Assembly (NCBI RefSeq): GCF_036327005.1
Contig: NZ_JAUGZK010000007.1
Location: forward strand, 124,001 to 188,000
Source of the DNA: Alkalimonas mucilaginosa
GTDB lineage: Bacteria; Pseudomonadota; Gammaproteobacteria; Enterobacterales; Alteromonadaceae
Length of the DNA: 64,000 nt
Direction of reading: 5' to 3'
Part shown: piece by piece, positions 25,227 to 33,936 of the stretch
How positions within the stretch are numbered: position 1 is the first letter of the stretch
Layout: each line of letters starts with the position of its first letter
Position numbers and translations under genes: made by a program
The notes under the pieces: generated by a model
The model's input: only the letters and a program-made list of their open reading frames with translations
Databases searched by the model: none
Told to the model about the DNA's origin: nothing

Positions 25227-25972
25227 CGGATCTGAGCTTATTGCTGAGTTTGCTGCTGGCCCATGTGCTGGCCGATTTCTTCTTTCAGCCCACCGCCTGG
25301 GTGCAGGCCAGGGCCAGCCAGCATTGGCGTGCTGCTGCACTCTATTACCACAGCTTGTTGCATTTTGGGTTAACTCTGGCAGTGATTATGCTGTGGCATT
25401 GGCTCAGTTGGTCGGCACTAAGCGGCTGGCTGCTGCTTGGCTCGGCGCTGCTGATTGCGGTTAGTCATTGCCTGATTGATTTAGCCAAATCCTATCTGCA
25501 GGGGTTTCGGTACTTTTTGTTGGATCAGCTGCTGCACTTGCTGGTGATAGGCCTGATCTGGTTGGTGTTAACAGATACCAGTATCACACAGTTGCTGGCT
25601 TTGTTAGCTGGCATGCTTAGCCCTAAGGTGTTGCTACTGGTGCTGGCGTATTTGCTGGTATTAAAGCCGGCATCGGTGGTGATTGGTTTTATCTTGAATC
25701 AAATCGCGACACCTGCGACCGGTGCTGGCTCGGGCTTACCGGCTGCCGGTCACTGGATCGGCATGATGGAGCGGGTACTGGTGCTGACCCTGATTTTAGT
25801 CGGGCAATACGGCGGTGTGGGTTTTGTGATCGCCGCCAAATCGGTGCTGCGCTTTAGCGATTTACGCAATGCCAATGATCGGGCCTTAACCGAGTACATT
25901 TTGCTTGGCTCTTTGCTTAGTCTGGGGCTAACTTTGCTGCTGGGCATTGGGGTGGTGCAGTTGCTGGGATAA
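25223..25972 (+). CDS. DUF3307 membrane protein
   Basis: A 249-residue protein with about six to seven helices. HVLADFFFQP near residue 14 and the LIDLAKSYL segment are typical of DUF3307. The ATG at 25223 overlaps the previous stop (ATGA). The last 45 bases overlap the 3' end of the histidine kinase gene on the other strand. Function is unknown; it is probably the membrane partner of the SatD-like protein. Confidence 0.8.
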   Translation: MTDLSLLLSLLLAHVLADFFFQPTAWVQARASQHWRAAALYYHSLLHFGLTLAVIMLWHWLSWSALSGWLLLGSALLIAVSHCLIDLAKSYLQGFRYFLLDQLLHLLVIGLIWLVLTDTSITQLLALLAGMLSPKVLLLVLAYLLVLKPASVVIGFILNQIATPATGAGSGLPAAGHWIGMMERVLVLTLILVGQYGGVGFVIAAKSVLRFSDLRNANDRALTEYILLGSLLSLGLTLLLGIGVVQLLG

Positions 25973-27211
25973 TGGAAAAGTAATTCGTACACAGGTGCCG
26001 GTAGCAGCGCTTTCGATGTTGCACTGCAGCTGCCATTTCTGGCACAAGCGGCTGACAATGGATAAGCCCATACCCAGGCCCTGACTTGTTGCGCCTTTGG
26101 TGCCGGGGCTAAATAACTGCGATTGCAATGCTGCCGGAATGCCGTGGCCGCTGTCCTTTACAAGAAGCTGCTGGTTCTGGTAGCTAATGTGGATACTGCC
26201 ACTATCGGTGTAACTAAAGGCATTGGCCAGTAGATTATTCAGCAAAATCAACAGGGGCGCCTCGGCCATGGCCACCTCGCTAGTGTCAGGAATGGCCAGT
26301 TGCAGTTCAATATCTTTGCCGGCAAGCCGACTGTGTTGCTGCAGGATGCTCTGCTCAACCATTGGCAGCAACAGGCTGCGACCCGGCTCTGGCTGTTGCT
26401 CGCGGGCCAGCTCCAACAAGGTTTCCATTGACTGCGCTATTTGTTGTTGGGCGGCCTCCAGTCGGCCGACCAGTTCCTGTTGTTCTTTCTTCAAGGGCGT
26501 CGCTGCCAGCAAGCTAAGTGCCCCCTGGCTGATGGTGACCGGCGTTCGCAGTTCATGCGACAGATCACGGGTAAACAATTGCTCCCGCTCGATAAAAGCA
26601 CTGGTACGGGCCCAACTTTGCTCCAGCGCTGTTGCCAGTTGGCCCATTTCATTGGGCTTAAAGCGGGCGGAAAATCCTGCAGGTAGCGATGAATGGGAGG
26701 CATTGTCAAGCAAGGTGGTGAGTTGTTGCAGTGGGCTAAGCAACTGGCGGCCCATCAGCCAGGCCATACCAGAGCCAAGCAGCAGGGTGATCAGCAGCAG
26801 TACCAGCAGGAATTTCAGCATCAAGGGGCGAAGCTCCCGTACCATCAAATGCTGGCTCACTTCCGCCAGCAAGAAGCCCTGAGACAGGCGCTGTAAATGA
26901 TAGTGCCGCTGTTCCTGACCGCTAAACTCGGTGCGGTTCGGCTGGCTTTGTAGCATGCTTTGCAGCTCGTCTGGCAAAGCGGTCGCGTCCTTGTAGTAGC
27001 GAATGTAAGCAAGCTGGGGGTCGGGGTGTCCACCGGCTGCCAGTTGTTGCTCTGCATCTCTGGCTTCATCAGCCAGTTGGGCGGCAAAGAAACGATCTTC
27101 GATGTGGTAAGCAAATAAGAAGGTGGTGAGGCTAAACAGCAGGGCTATTAGCAGGGTCGTCAGCGCCAAAGCAGCCAGCATGCGCCGCTGTATCGAGTGC
27201 TTTTTAATCAT
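25928..27211 (-). CDS. Sensor histidine kinase
   Basis: A 427-residue two-helix sensor kinase: helices at residues ~12-36 and ~130-155 flank a periplasmic domain. A HAMP-like linker leads to HisKA with phospho-acceptor H219 in RDLSHELRTP, and the ATPase domain shows GLGMGLSIV. It starts 8 bases inside the end of the response regulator gene. The signal is unknown. Confidence 0.93.
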   Translation of the reverse strand: MIKKHSIQRRMLAALALTTLLIALLFSLTTFLFAYHIEDRFFAAQLADEARDAEQQLAAGGHPDPQLAYIRYYKDATALPDELQSMLQSQPNRTEFSGQEQRHYHLQRLSQGFLLAEVSQHLMVRELRPLMLKFLLVLLLITLLLGSGMAWLMGRQLLSPLQQLTTLLDNASHSSLPAGFSARFKPNEMGQLATALEQSWARTSAFIEREQLFTRDLSHELRTPVTISQGALSLLAATPLKKEQQELVGRLEAAQQQIAQSMETLLELAREQQPEPGRSLLLPMVEQSILQQHSRLAGKDIELQLAIPDTSEVAMAEAPLLILLNNLLANAFSYTDSGSIHISYQNQQLLVKDSGHGIPAALQSQLFSPGTKGATSQGLGMGLSIVSRLCQKWQLQCNIESAATGTCVRITFPLSQQLHHPNAQQQS

Positions 27212-27896
27212 CGCTGCTGAGCTCCAGGGAAAAACCAACGCCATGCAGAGTTTTTAGCATCGGCTTTGGAAACGGCTGATCCAATACCTTGCGCAATTGA
27301 TACAAGTGCGATCGCAAAGCGTCCGACTCGGTAGGCTCATCCCCCCAGATCCGGCGGCAAAGCTCAGTTCGGCTCATTGGCCGGGGATGCGACTCCATCA
27401 GTAAACACAGGATTTGCCAGGCAATGGGTTTAAGCTGCAGTAACTGCCCCTGCCGGCTGATCTGACGACTTTGCTTATCGAGCAGTAGCTCACCCACACG
27501 CACCTGGTATGCCGGTGGCAGCGGCCTGCGGGCCAGTGCCTGACAGCGAGCCCATAGCTCCGGCAGGGCAAAGGGTTTGCTCAGGTAGTCATCAGCACCA
27601 CAGGCAAAGCCGTGCAGCTTGTCATCCAGGGTATCACGGGCCGTCAGCATCAATACCGGTATATGGCGATTGGCCTGAGAGCGTAGTGCTTTGCACAGCG
27701 TCAGCCCGTCCATAACGGGTAGCATCAAATCCAGCACCACCACATCGTAGTAATGCTGCAAGGCCAGCTGCAGCCCTTGCTGACCTTGTATGGCATAATC
27801 CAGCACAGCGCCATGCTGGCTAAAATAATCGGCAATATTGGCGCTGATGCTGCTGTTGTCTTCAATCAGTAACACGCTGAGTGGCGCTGTCATCAT
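27204..27896 (-). CDS. OmpR-type response regulator
   Basis: A 230-residue regulator (229 if the second of two adjacent ATGs, at 27893, is used). The receiver has E11-D12, phospho-acceptor D55 in VVLDLMLP and K106 in LSKPF. The C-terminal winged helix (residues ~130-225) ends LKTLHGVGFSLE. The frame stays open upstream to 28043, but those residues overlap the hydrolase gene and are not receiver-like. The start lies inside the last codons of the upstream hydrolase, so hydrolase, regulator and kinase form one operon. Confidence 0.93.
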   Translation of the reverse strand: MMTAPLSVLLIEDNSSISANIADYFSQHGAVLDYAIQGQQGLQLALQHYYDVVVLDLMLPVMDGLTLCKALRSQANRHIPVLMLTARDTLDDKLHGFACGADDYLSKPFALPELWARCQALARRPLPPAYQVRVGELLLDKQSRQISRQGQLLQLKPIAWQILCLLMESHPRPMSRTELCRRIWGDEPTESDALRSHLYQLRKVLDQPFPKPMLKTLHGVGFSLELSSDD

Positions 27897-28815
27897 GGCT
27901 AAACCAATCGTCAAGAATCTGCATATAGCTTGCCGGTAACAGGTGGCCGCCGTCAAAGGTAATGTGTTTTTTATCGGGGCTTGGTAAGGCGGCAAACAAG
28001 TGGCTGTTCTGCTTTTTGCTGGCGTATTCATCCTGGTTAGCACTGAGCAGCCAGACAGGATTACCGGCCAGCCCTGCCAGCATATTTTTCGGCGCCACTA
28101 GGGCTGTGGTGTTGTTGATATGCGGTGGTACGAGCGCCAAAACCCGGTTGATGCGGTTATCCGTGGCGGCCAGTAGCAAGCTAAGCTGAGCGCCCATGCT
28201 ATAACCAGCGCTATGGATTTGCGTTGGATTGAATTGCGGCTGCTCTGTCAGCCAGTCCAGCAGTACTCTGTGATCACGCACCGTATCAATCAGCATGGCT
28301 TCGTAGGGTTCACGTTGCCCCCACCAGTGCAGGTTGCGGTAGAGCGCGGCTATCCCCAGTGCCGGATCTTTCCGCTCACCATGGTTGCGGGCATCGATGG
28401 TGACAACCGCATAACCGTTGGCCAGTGCCATAGCGGCTAGTTTGTCGGTATGCTCAAGTGTAGGACGATCATTGACACTGGCTTGCCACCAGCGTAGCTG
28501 TGAGCGCCCCATCGCATGGATACCAATCAGCACGGGCAGCGGTTCCTGGCTGTCATGCAGCGGCATCGGATAGCACAGCTGGCCATTGACCACAGCCCCG
28601 TCAAAGCTGCGATAGCTAAAGCTGAAATGAATATTGTCTGTGGTCTCTAACTGCATGGACATTGGCTGAACCATCGAATAGCTGTAGCGCTCAGCAAGTT
28701 GTGTGGGCGTGACGGTATAAGGTTTTAAGCCAAAGACACTGTACCAGGCGGCAGCCAGGGCCGCGGCTACTCCAACAATGGTGAGTAGTGTTGTTCTGAT
28801 TTTGATGAGGTTCAT
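27862..28815 (-). CDS. Membrane-anchored alpha/beta hydrolase
   Basis: A 317-residue protein with an N-terminal signal anchor (residues 7-28). The nucleophile elbow is GYSMGA, and the histidine is in FDGGHLLP. The extended GIHAMGRS after strand 3 suits an oxyanion site. It is the first gene of the operon with the two-component system, which may respond to its substrate or product. Substrate unknown. Confidence 0.85.
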   Translation of the reverse strand: MNLIKIRTTLLTIVGVAAALAAAWYSVFGLKPYTVTPTQLAERYSYSMVQPMSMQLETTDNIHFSFSYRSFDGAVVNGQLCYPMPLHDSQEPLPVLIGIHAMGRSQLRWWQASVNDRPTLEHTDKLAAMALANGYAVVTIDARNHGERKDPALGIAALYRNLHWWGQREPYEAMLIDTVRDHRVLLDWLTEQPQFNPTQIHSAGYSMGAQLSLLLAATDNRINRVLALVPPHINNTTALVAPKNMLAGLAGNPVWLLSANQDEYASKKQNSHLFAALPSPDKKHITFDGGHLLPASYMQILDDWFSHDDSATQRVTD

Positions 28816-29006
28816 GCATGGGTTCCTGTGCTAAATAGTCAGCTGTTGGTTTGAAAGGGGCAGCATAAGGGGGGAGCTGTGAAGCGGTTGTGAATTATGA
28901 GTGCCTATTTTTGTCCAGGTCCAGAAACATGCTTTGGCTTGCTTTTACCATAGCAACATGGAAGACTTTTGCGAAAAGTGATCCTTACAGCTACCGATTG
29001 AATACG

Positions 29007-29591
29007 ATGCAAAAACTATTGATTGTCAGCGATATTTTTGGACAGTGCCAGGGGCTGCGGCAGCTGTTGCAGGATCTGGCGGTGTCCGAATGCAGCATCC
29101 GTGTGCTGGACCCTTATCAGGGGCAGCCGCAGTCGTTCAGCGATGAGCAGCAAGCGTATCAGGCCTACACCGAATGTTGTGGCCATCAGCATTATGCCAG
29201 CCTGGTACGGCAGACGTTGGCCGAATACACGGATCCGTTGGCACTTGCCATTGGCTTTAGTGCCGGTGCTAGTGCGCTCTGGCGTGCGTTGGCTAAGCCG
29301 GGTGCTAGCAAGGTACAACAAGCTGTACTGTTTTATCCGGGGCAGATTCAGCCTTACCTTACGTTTAGCACCGGCGCACCGGTACACGTTATTTTTGGTG
29401 GCAGTGAGCCGCATTTGGATGTTCGTGCAGCCTGTGCTGCTTTGTCACAGCTGCCGGGCGTTCAAGCCAGCAGCACAGCATGGCAACATGGCTTTATGAA
29501 CCCGGCATCCAAAACTTACAGCGAGCCTGCTTATCAGCAATACCTTGAACTACTTAAGGCGTTGCTAAATGGCATGGACAGGCTGGCTTGA
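29007..29591 (+). CDS. Small alpha/beta hydrolase, dienelactone-hydrolase-like
   Basis: A 194-residue protein without signal peptide. The nucleophile region is GFSAGASALW, the strand-7 acid region is VIFGGSEPHLD and the histidine is in WQHGFMNP. The frame is open upstream to 28890, but the ATG at 29007 starts directly at the first strand (KLLIVSDIFG). Substrate unknown; single gene. Confidence 0.75.
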   Translation: MQKLLIVSDIFGQCQGLRQLLQDLAVSECSIRVLDPYQGQPQSFSDEQQAYQAYTECCGHQHYASLVRQTLAEYTDPLALAIGFSAGASALWRALAKPGASKVQQAVLFYPGQIQPYLTFSTGAPVHVIFGGSEPHLDVRAACAALSQLPGVQASSTAWQHGFMNPASKTYSEPAYQQYLELLKALLNGMDRLA

Positions 29592-29760
29592 CGTTATAAC
29601 CATCGAATAAAAACTATTGATTTTTTTGCAGCAGCTGGCTAATTTGCTTGCAGCGAAGGTGATGGAAAGAAAGATCCTGGGTAGTGTGTGGTGGAGTGTT
29701 CAGTTTCCTGAAGCAGTCGACTCGCTATTGGTCATTAGGCCTTATTGAACAGGAGAATGT

Positions 29761-30039
29761 ATGCGTACTTTGATTGCTTTAGCTATTGTTGTTGCCGGAG
29801 TTGCCGTTGCTGTTATCAGCCTTGCTAGCGCCTCAAAGCCAGCCATGAATACCATTGAACAGTGTGCCAGCTTGTTGCCGCAAGGCCAGGTCTACACCTT
29901 TGAAGTCATGGGCATTGTGGATACAACCAGCGGTTCGCCACAACTGTCGGGTGAAATGTCCATCTCTGATGGCACTGAGCAAGACCGCACGGCAGAGACC
30001 GAAGCTTTTGGCCAGTGCCTGGCCAGATTGATCCGTTAG
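29761..30039 (+). CDS. Small exported protein of unknown function
   Basis: A 92-residue protein with a signal peptide or anchor (residues 4-24) and a short domain with two cysteines (EQCASLLPQGQVYTFEV, GQCLARLIR) that could form a disulfide. GGAGAATGT precedes the ATG. I do not recognise the family. A terminator follows, so it is a monocistronic unit. Confidence 0.65.
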   Translation: MRTLIALAIVVAGVAVAVISLASASKPAMNTIEQCASLLPQGQVYTFEVMGIVDTTSGSPQLSGEMSISDGTEQDRTAETEAFGQCLARLIR

Positions 30040-30072
30040 TTGTTGCAGCTCAAACAGCCCTGCAGAAGGGTT

Positions 30073-30111
30073 ACAAGCTGCCGGGCCCACCTGTGTGGCT
30101 CGGCAGCTTGT
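30073..30111. terminator. Terminator between convergent genes
   Basis: ACAAGCTGCCG (30073-30083) pairs with CGGCAGCTTGT (30101-30111), and the loop contains a second short stem GGCCCAC...GTGGCT. The T tract is short (TTTC). Confidence 0.75.
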
Positions 30112-30159
30112 TTCACGTTCCGACCCGCCAGCCGGCATTCTATGTTGTGATCGCTTGGC

Positions 30160-30477
30160 TCAACTGGCCAGCTTCAATACCACCACGCCGCTGATGATCA
30201 TCATGACCCCAAGGTAACGCAGTAGCGAGGTGGGATCACCAAAGAAATACACCCCGACCAAAAAGGTGCCGGCTGCTCCCATGCCGGTCCAGACGGCGTA
30301 GGCGGTACCAAGCGGTATGGTACGCTGTGCCAGAAACAGCAGGGTGCCGCTTACCACCATAAAGCCGACTGCAATCGCGATGCCGGTTAATTTATGCTGG
30401 CCACTTTGCGCTATTTTTAACCCTACAGGCCAGCCAATTTCGGTAAAACCAGCCAACAGTAAAAAAATCCAACTCAT
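30160..30477 (-). CDS. gdx: SMR exporter, Gdx/SugE type
   Basis: A 105-residue four-helix small multidrug-resistance protein. The conserved glutamate is E13 in FTEIGWPVGLK, and TAYAVWTGMGA matches the Gdx (SugE) subgroup, whose members export guanidinium. No guanidine riboswitch is visible in the 97-base leader shared with the divergent LysR gene, so regulation is probably by that protein. Confidence 0.82.
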   Translation of the reverse strand: MSWIFLLLAGFTEIGWPVGLKIAQSGQHKLTGIAIAVGFMVVSGTLLFLAQRTIPLGTAYAVWTGMGAAGTFLVGVYFFGDPTSLLRYLGVMMIISGVVVLKLAS

Positions 30478-30507
30478 GATGTCCTCATCTTGTTTGCGCT
30501 ATTGCCC

Positions 30508-30541
30508 TTGACAGAGTGGCTATAATATCTACTAATTAGAT
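30508..30541. promoter_or_regulatory. Divergent promoter with LysR-type box
   Basis: TTGACA (30508-30513) with a 17-base spacer to ACTAAT could drive the LysR gene; a TATAAT also lies at 30521. The palindrome ATCTA-N5-TAGAT (30527-30541) has the T-N11-A form expected for LysR binding. Confidence 0.5.
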
Positions 30542-30574
30542 TTATCAAAGTTAGATACCATCGAATAATTTCAT

Positions 30575-31468
30575 ATGTTAAGTCTTGAACAGATCAGAAT
30601 GTTTGTGATTGCGGCAGAGGAAGGCTCGTTTTCGGCCTGCGCCCGAAAAACCGGCAAAGTGCAGTCGGCCGTCAGTCATGGTATTAACACGCTGGAGCTT
30701 GATTTAAACCTGGAGCTGTTTGATCGCTCATCACGCAATCCACGTTTAACCCCCGCCGGAGAGCGTTTGTTGCGCCAGGCACGGGCCTTGCTACAGCAGG
30801 CTGATGAGCTGGAAAAAACCGCCCAGGCCATTGATAAAGAGCAGGAAACCCGCTTTACCATAGCGTTGGATGATGGTTTGTTGTTGCCGCAGGTGTTTAC
30901 ACTGCTTAAACAACTGGAGGAGCGTTTTCCTACGCTCGAGCTGGAACTGCTAACCCTGCCTTCGACCGATATGGCTGCGGCGGTGCGCAGTGGAGAGGTT
31001 CAGCTTGGGGTGATGTTCTCGGAAGTGGAAGCGGCCAAAACCACCGATTTTTGTTTTGTTGGCCAGTTGGAGATGATTGCTGTTTGTCATGTCGACTACC
31101 CATTGGCGGCGCTGGAGCGTATCAGCATTTCCACCTTGCTGCCTTACCGGCAAATTGCGGTGCGGGGCAAAGACAAGCGCGAATCGTCCTTACTGCTCAG
31201 CATTGCTTCCAAAGTCTGGTGGTGCTCCGGTTACAGCGAGGCGCTTTCTTTGGTTGAGCGTCAGTTGGGCTGGGCCTACTTACCGCGTTTTATGGTGCAG
31301 CACTTACTGAATAATGGGCAGCTGCACCGGATGAAGCTGGCGATTGATCATGCCACCTGGTCGGTACCGGTGGATCTTATTTTTAGCAAAGGTGAGCCGC
31401 ATGGCCCGGTGTTTTCATGGCTGCTGGATGCAATGCAAAGGCTGTATGCCAGCCAGGCCAGGGATTAA
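30575..31468 (+). CDS. LysR family transcriptional regulator
   Basis: A 297-residue LysR protein with the helix-turn-helix at residues 5-60 (GSFSACARKTGKVQSAVSHG) and a normal effector domain. It diverges from the SMR exporter gene, its probable target. The effector is unknown. Confidence 0.92.
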   Translation: MLSLEQIRMFVIAAEEGSFSACARKTGKVQSAVSHGINTLELDLNLELFDRSSRNPRLTPAGERLLRQARALLQQADELEKTAQAIDKEQETRFTIALDDGLLLPQVFTLLKQLEERFPTLELELLTLPSTDMAAAVRSGEVQLGVMFSEVEAAKTTDFCFVGQLEMIAVCHVDYPLAALERISISTLLPYRQIAVRGKDKRESSLLLSIASKVWWCSGYSEALSLVERQLGWAYLPRFMVQHLLNNGQLHRMKLAIDHATWSVPVDLIFSKGEPHGPVFSWLLDAMQRLYASQARD

Positions 31469-31514
31469 ATACGCTGCGAGCAGCTTCGCTAAACCGAGCT
31501 GTACGAAGATGGCC

Positions 31515-31551
31515 CCAAAAAGGACGCTATGACAAGCTGCCATGAGCGTCC
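31515..31551 (-). terminator. Terminator of the glutathione transferase gene
   Basis: On the minus strand GGACGCT (31551-31545) pairs with AGCGTCC (31528-31522) and is followed by TTTTTGGGG. It lies 31 bases behind the transferase stop. Confidence 0.75.
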
Positions 31552-31582
31552 GATCACAGGGGGCGGTTTGCATCAGCAAGGC

Positions 31583-32218
31583 TTAGCCCTGGGTGGTTTT
31601 TTCCAGCAGCGCATCATCCAGTTGATTGGCCCGGATGGCTGCCGGCCGGGCATTTAACCGCTCGGTATAATCCAAAAAGGCTGGCAGTGGCTCGATGGTT
31701 TTAAACATCAGGCCCCACATAATATGGCTGCCCACATAGACATCGGCGGCGGTAAACTGCTCACCACAGATATAGGGGCCATTGGCTAACGCTGTTTCCA
31801 GTGTATTGATTGTATCCTGATAAAAACCAGAACCCACTGCCGGCGCATTGTCAGCATCAATGCGCCAGTCGTAGGCTTTGGCGCTGGTTGCCATTTCCAG
31901 TGGCCCGGCAACAAAGAACAGCCAACGATAGTAGGCCGCCCGCTCCGGGCTTTGTGGATCGGGTGCCAGTTGCTTATCGGCAAAGTGATCGGCCAGGTAA
32001 GCACAGATGGCGGCGGCCTCGGTGACCACCACATTGCCGTGGGTGAGTGCCGGTACTTTGCCCATGGGGTTCAGCGCCAGAAAGTCGGCGGACTTCATGT
32101 CACCACCGTACTGCAGTAACTTCACCTGGTAAGGGACTCCCAGTTCTTCCAGTAGCCAGCGGACAATACGGCCGCGGGAGTTGGGGTTGGTGTATAAGGT
32201 TAATTCGTGCATTGCCAT
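31583..32218 (-). CDS. Glutathione S-transferase family protein
   Basis: A 211-residue cytosolic GST. The N-terminal thioredoxin fold (LTLYTNPNSRGRIVRWLLEE) places a serine in the catalytic loop; NPMGKVPAL and EAAAICAYLA bind glutathione. A helical C-terminal domain follows (FTAADVYVGSH). The start is the ATG at 32218 with AAGGA eight bases upstream. It diverges from a WYL regulator, probably its controller. Confidence 0.9.
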   Translation of the reverse strand: MAMHELTLYTNPNSRGRIVRWLLEELGVPYQVKLLQYGGDMKSADFLALNPMGKVPALTHGNVVVTEAAAICAYLADHFADKQLAPDPQSPERAAYYRWLFFVAGPLEMATSAKAYDWRIDADNAPAVGSGFYQDTINTLETALANGPYICGEQFTAADVYVGSHIMWGLMFKTIEPLPAFLDYTERLNARPAAIRANQLDDALLEKTTQG

Positions 32219-32300
32219 TGTGGTATTCCTTGTTGCTGGTAACTTTTGCACCTGGTCAGTGAGCTGGCCTGGCAGTGTGGCGGTTTTGCCGCTGATGCAA

Positions 32301-32329
32301 AGAATACGACCCATATAGGGCAGAATACG
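32301..32329. promoter_or_regulatory. AGAATACG direct repeat in a divergent promoter
   Basis: AGAATACG occurs at 32301-32308 and 32322-32329, exactly 21 bp apart (two turns), and encloses the near-palindrome CCCATATAGGG. The 242-base gap belongs to the GST and WYL genes, so this is the best candidate for their operator. Confidence 0.5.
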
Positions 32330-32460
32330 TCCTAGTTTTCGGCTATAGTTGTATTTTTATCGCATTCATAAAGTACAGTGATTGCTTTACAAAAGCAGCG
32401 GTTATTTTCACAAGTAATGGCGGGCAGTGGAGGCGGCTGGATGACGACAAGGCAGGTGTT

Positions 32461-33417
32461 ATGAGTGGCCCTACGGTGCGGGTATTGACCTTATTGGAGC
32501 TGTTGCAATCGCATCCGCGTTTAAACGGCACTGAGATAGCGCAGCAGCTTGGCGTGGATAAGCGCACGGTGCGGCGCTATATTCAGGCGTTGGAAGCACT
32601 GGGCATACCGGTTACCACAGAGCAGGGGCGCGATGGCGGCTATATGCTGGTGGCTGGTTACAAATTGCCGCCGATGATGTTTACCCATGAAGAAACCCTG
32701 GCGTTATCACTTGGTTTGCTGGCCGCGAAAAAGTTAAACCTGGCCGAGACGGAAGCGGCTATCAGCAGTGTGCAGGCGAAACTGGAACGGGTGATGCCTG
32801 CGAAGTTGAAATCCCGTACCCGACTGATTGCCGATACCATCAATCTGATGTTGCCGGAGCCTGCAGCCGCCAGTCGGGGGCTGCCATTATCGCCGTTGCT
32901 GGATGCGTTGGAGCAGCAGCGTGCGGTGCAGATCCGCTATGCGTCCTATCATACCGAGCCGGTAGAGCGGCGGGTGGATCCCTATGGCTTGCTGTTTCGC
33001 CGTCAGCACTGGTACCTGAGCGGTTACTGCCATCTGCGCCAGGATCTGCGTATTTTCCGGTTGGATCGTATTCAGCAACTGGTATTGCTGGAGCAGACCT
33101 TTACCCGGCCGGCGAACTTTAATGCGGTAGAGCATTTTAATGCCAGTCTGAATCAGATGCCGGGTAATTTGTCGGTAAAAGTCATGCTGCATACCGACTT
33201 AACCACGGCTGCCGAGCAGCTCGGCTTAACTGCCTCCTTGTTAAAACCTCAGGTCGGTGGTTTGCTGCTGAGCTTTCAAATCGACAACTGCGATTGCATC
33301 GCCCTCTGGCTCAGCCAATTGCCGTTTGATTTCACCATTTTGGAGCCACCGGAGCTGAAACAAGCGCTTAACAAGCAGGCTCAGCGTTTGCTTCGACTGG
33401 CTGGTCATGCGCATTGA
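32461..33417 (+). CDS. WYL-domain transcriptional regulator, YafY type
   Basis: A 318-residue protein: N-terminal winged helix (residues 5-55, LNGTEIAQQLGVDKRTVRRY), central linker, WYL domain (residues ~150-230, RRVDPYGLLFRRQHWYLSGYC) and a C-terminal extension. WYL domains bind nucleotide or nucleic-acid ligands. It probably represses itself and the divergent GST gene. Confidence 0.9.
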   Translation: MSGPTVRVLTLLELLQSHPRLNGTEIAQQLGVDKRTVRRYIQALEALGIPVTTEQGRDGGYMLVAGYKLPPMMFTHEETLALSLGLLAAKKLNLAETEAAISSVQAKLERVMPAKLKSRTRLIADTINLMLPEPAAASRGLPLSPLLDALEQQRAVQIRYASYHTEPVERRVDPYGLLFRRQHWYLSGYCHLRQDLRIFRLDRIQQLVLLEQTFTRPANFNAVEHFNASLNQMPGNLSVKVMLHTDLTTAAEQLGLTASLLKPQVGGLLLSFQIDNCDCIALWLSQLPFDFTILEPPELKQALNKQAQRLLRLAGHAH

Positions 33418-33456
33418 GTGGCGGTATGCCAAGTTGATGCTGCAAGGGCCCGGAAG

Positions 33457-33885
33457 TTAAAAGCTGCGGGCCTGAAAATTAATGCCTTCGCCAGACTCGC
33501 AATACTGTTTCAGGCTCAGTAAAAAGATGGCCCAGTTGTAGTTACAAAACCGATAGAAGTCGGTGAGTTCCCGCCAGTCGGCATGCTGCAAAGTGACGGC
33601 GGTTTTGCCATTGCTCTCTTGCAGTTCAAAGCAAACACGGGTACCTATCCATTCAGGATCTGAATCCAGACAAAGCCAGTCCATACGCTGATTCGGCGTG
33701 AGGGCGGTGATTTGCATTTTTGTGGGTGTTTCATCCCCAAACCGAAATTCATTGATGGCACCAGGCTCGGCGCTAAACGTCAGCTCTTTTGTCCAGATAG
33801 CGGCTAAACCAGCCGCTGTGGTGAGCACCTGATACACCTGCGATGCGGGTGCTTTGATGTACTGAATCTGTTCAATGTTGATCAT
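33457..33885 (-). CDS. SRPBCC (AHSA1-like) domain protein
   Basis: A 142-residue START/AHSA1-like fold that begins EQIQYIKAPASQVYQVLTTA. The start is the ATG at 33885 with GGAG upstream. It is the last gene of an ArsR-led operon with a second SRPBCC gene. Ligand unknown. Confidence 0.82.
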   Translation of the reverse strand: MINIEQIQYIKAPASQVYQVLTTAAGLAAIWTKELTFSAEPGAINEFRFGDETPTKMQITALTPNQRMDWLCLDSDPEWIGTRVCFELQESNGKTAVTLQHADWRELTDFYRFCNYNWAIFLLSLKQYCESGEGINFQARSF

Positions 33886-33936
33886 AGGTGCTCCGGTAGT
33901 GATGGTGTGGATTGTGTTTTGGGGCATTCGTCGCCG

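Noticed and set aside
30478..30574. Guanidine riboswitch before the SMR gene
   Set aside because: The leader is too short and the ACGR-loop hairpins of guanidine-II or other classes were not found.
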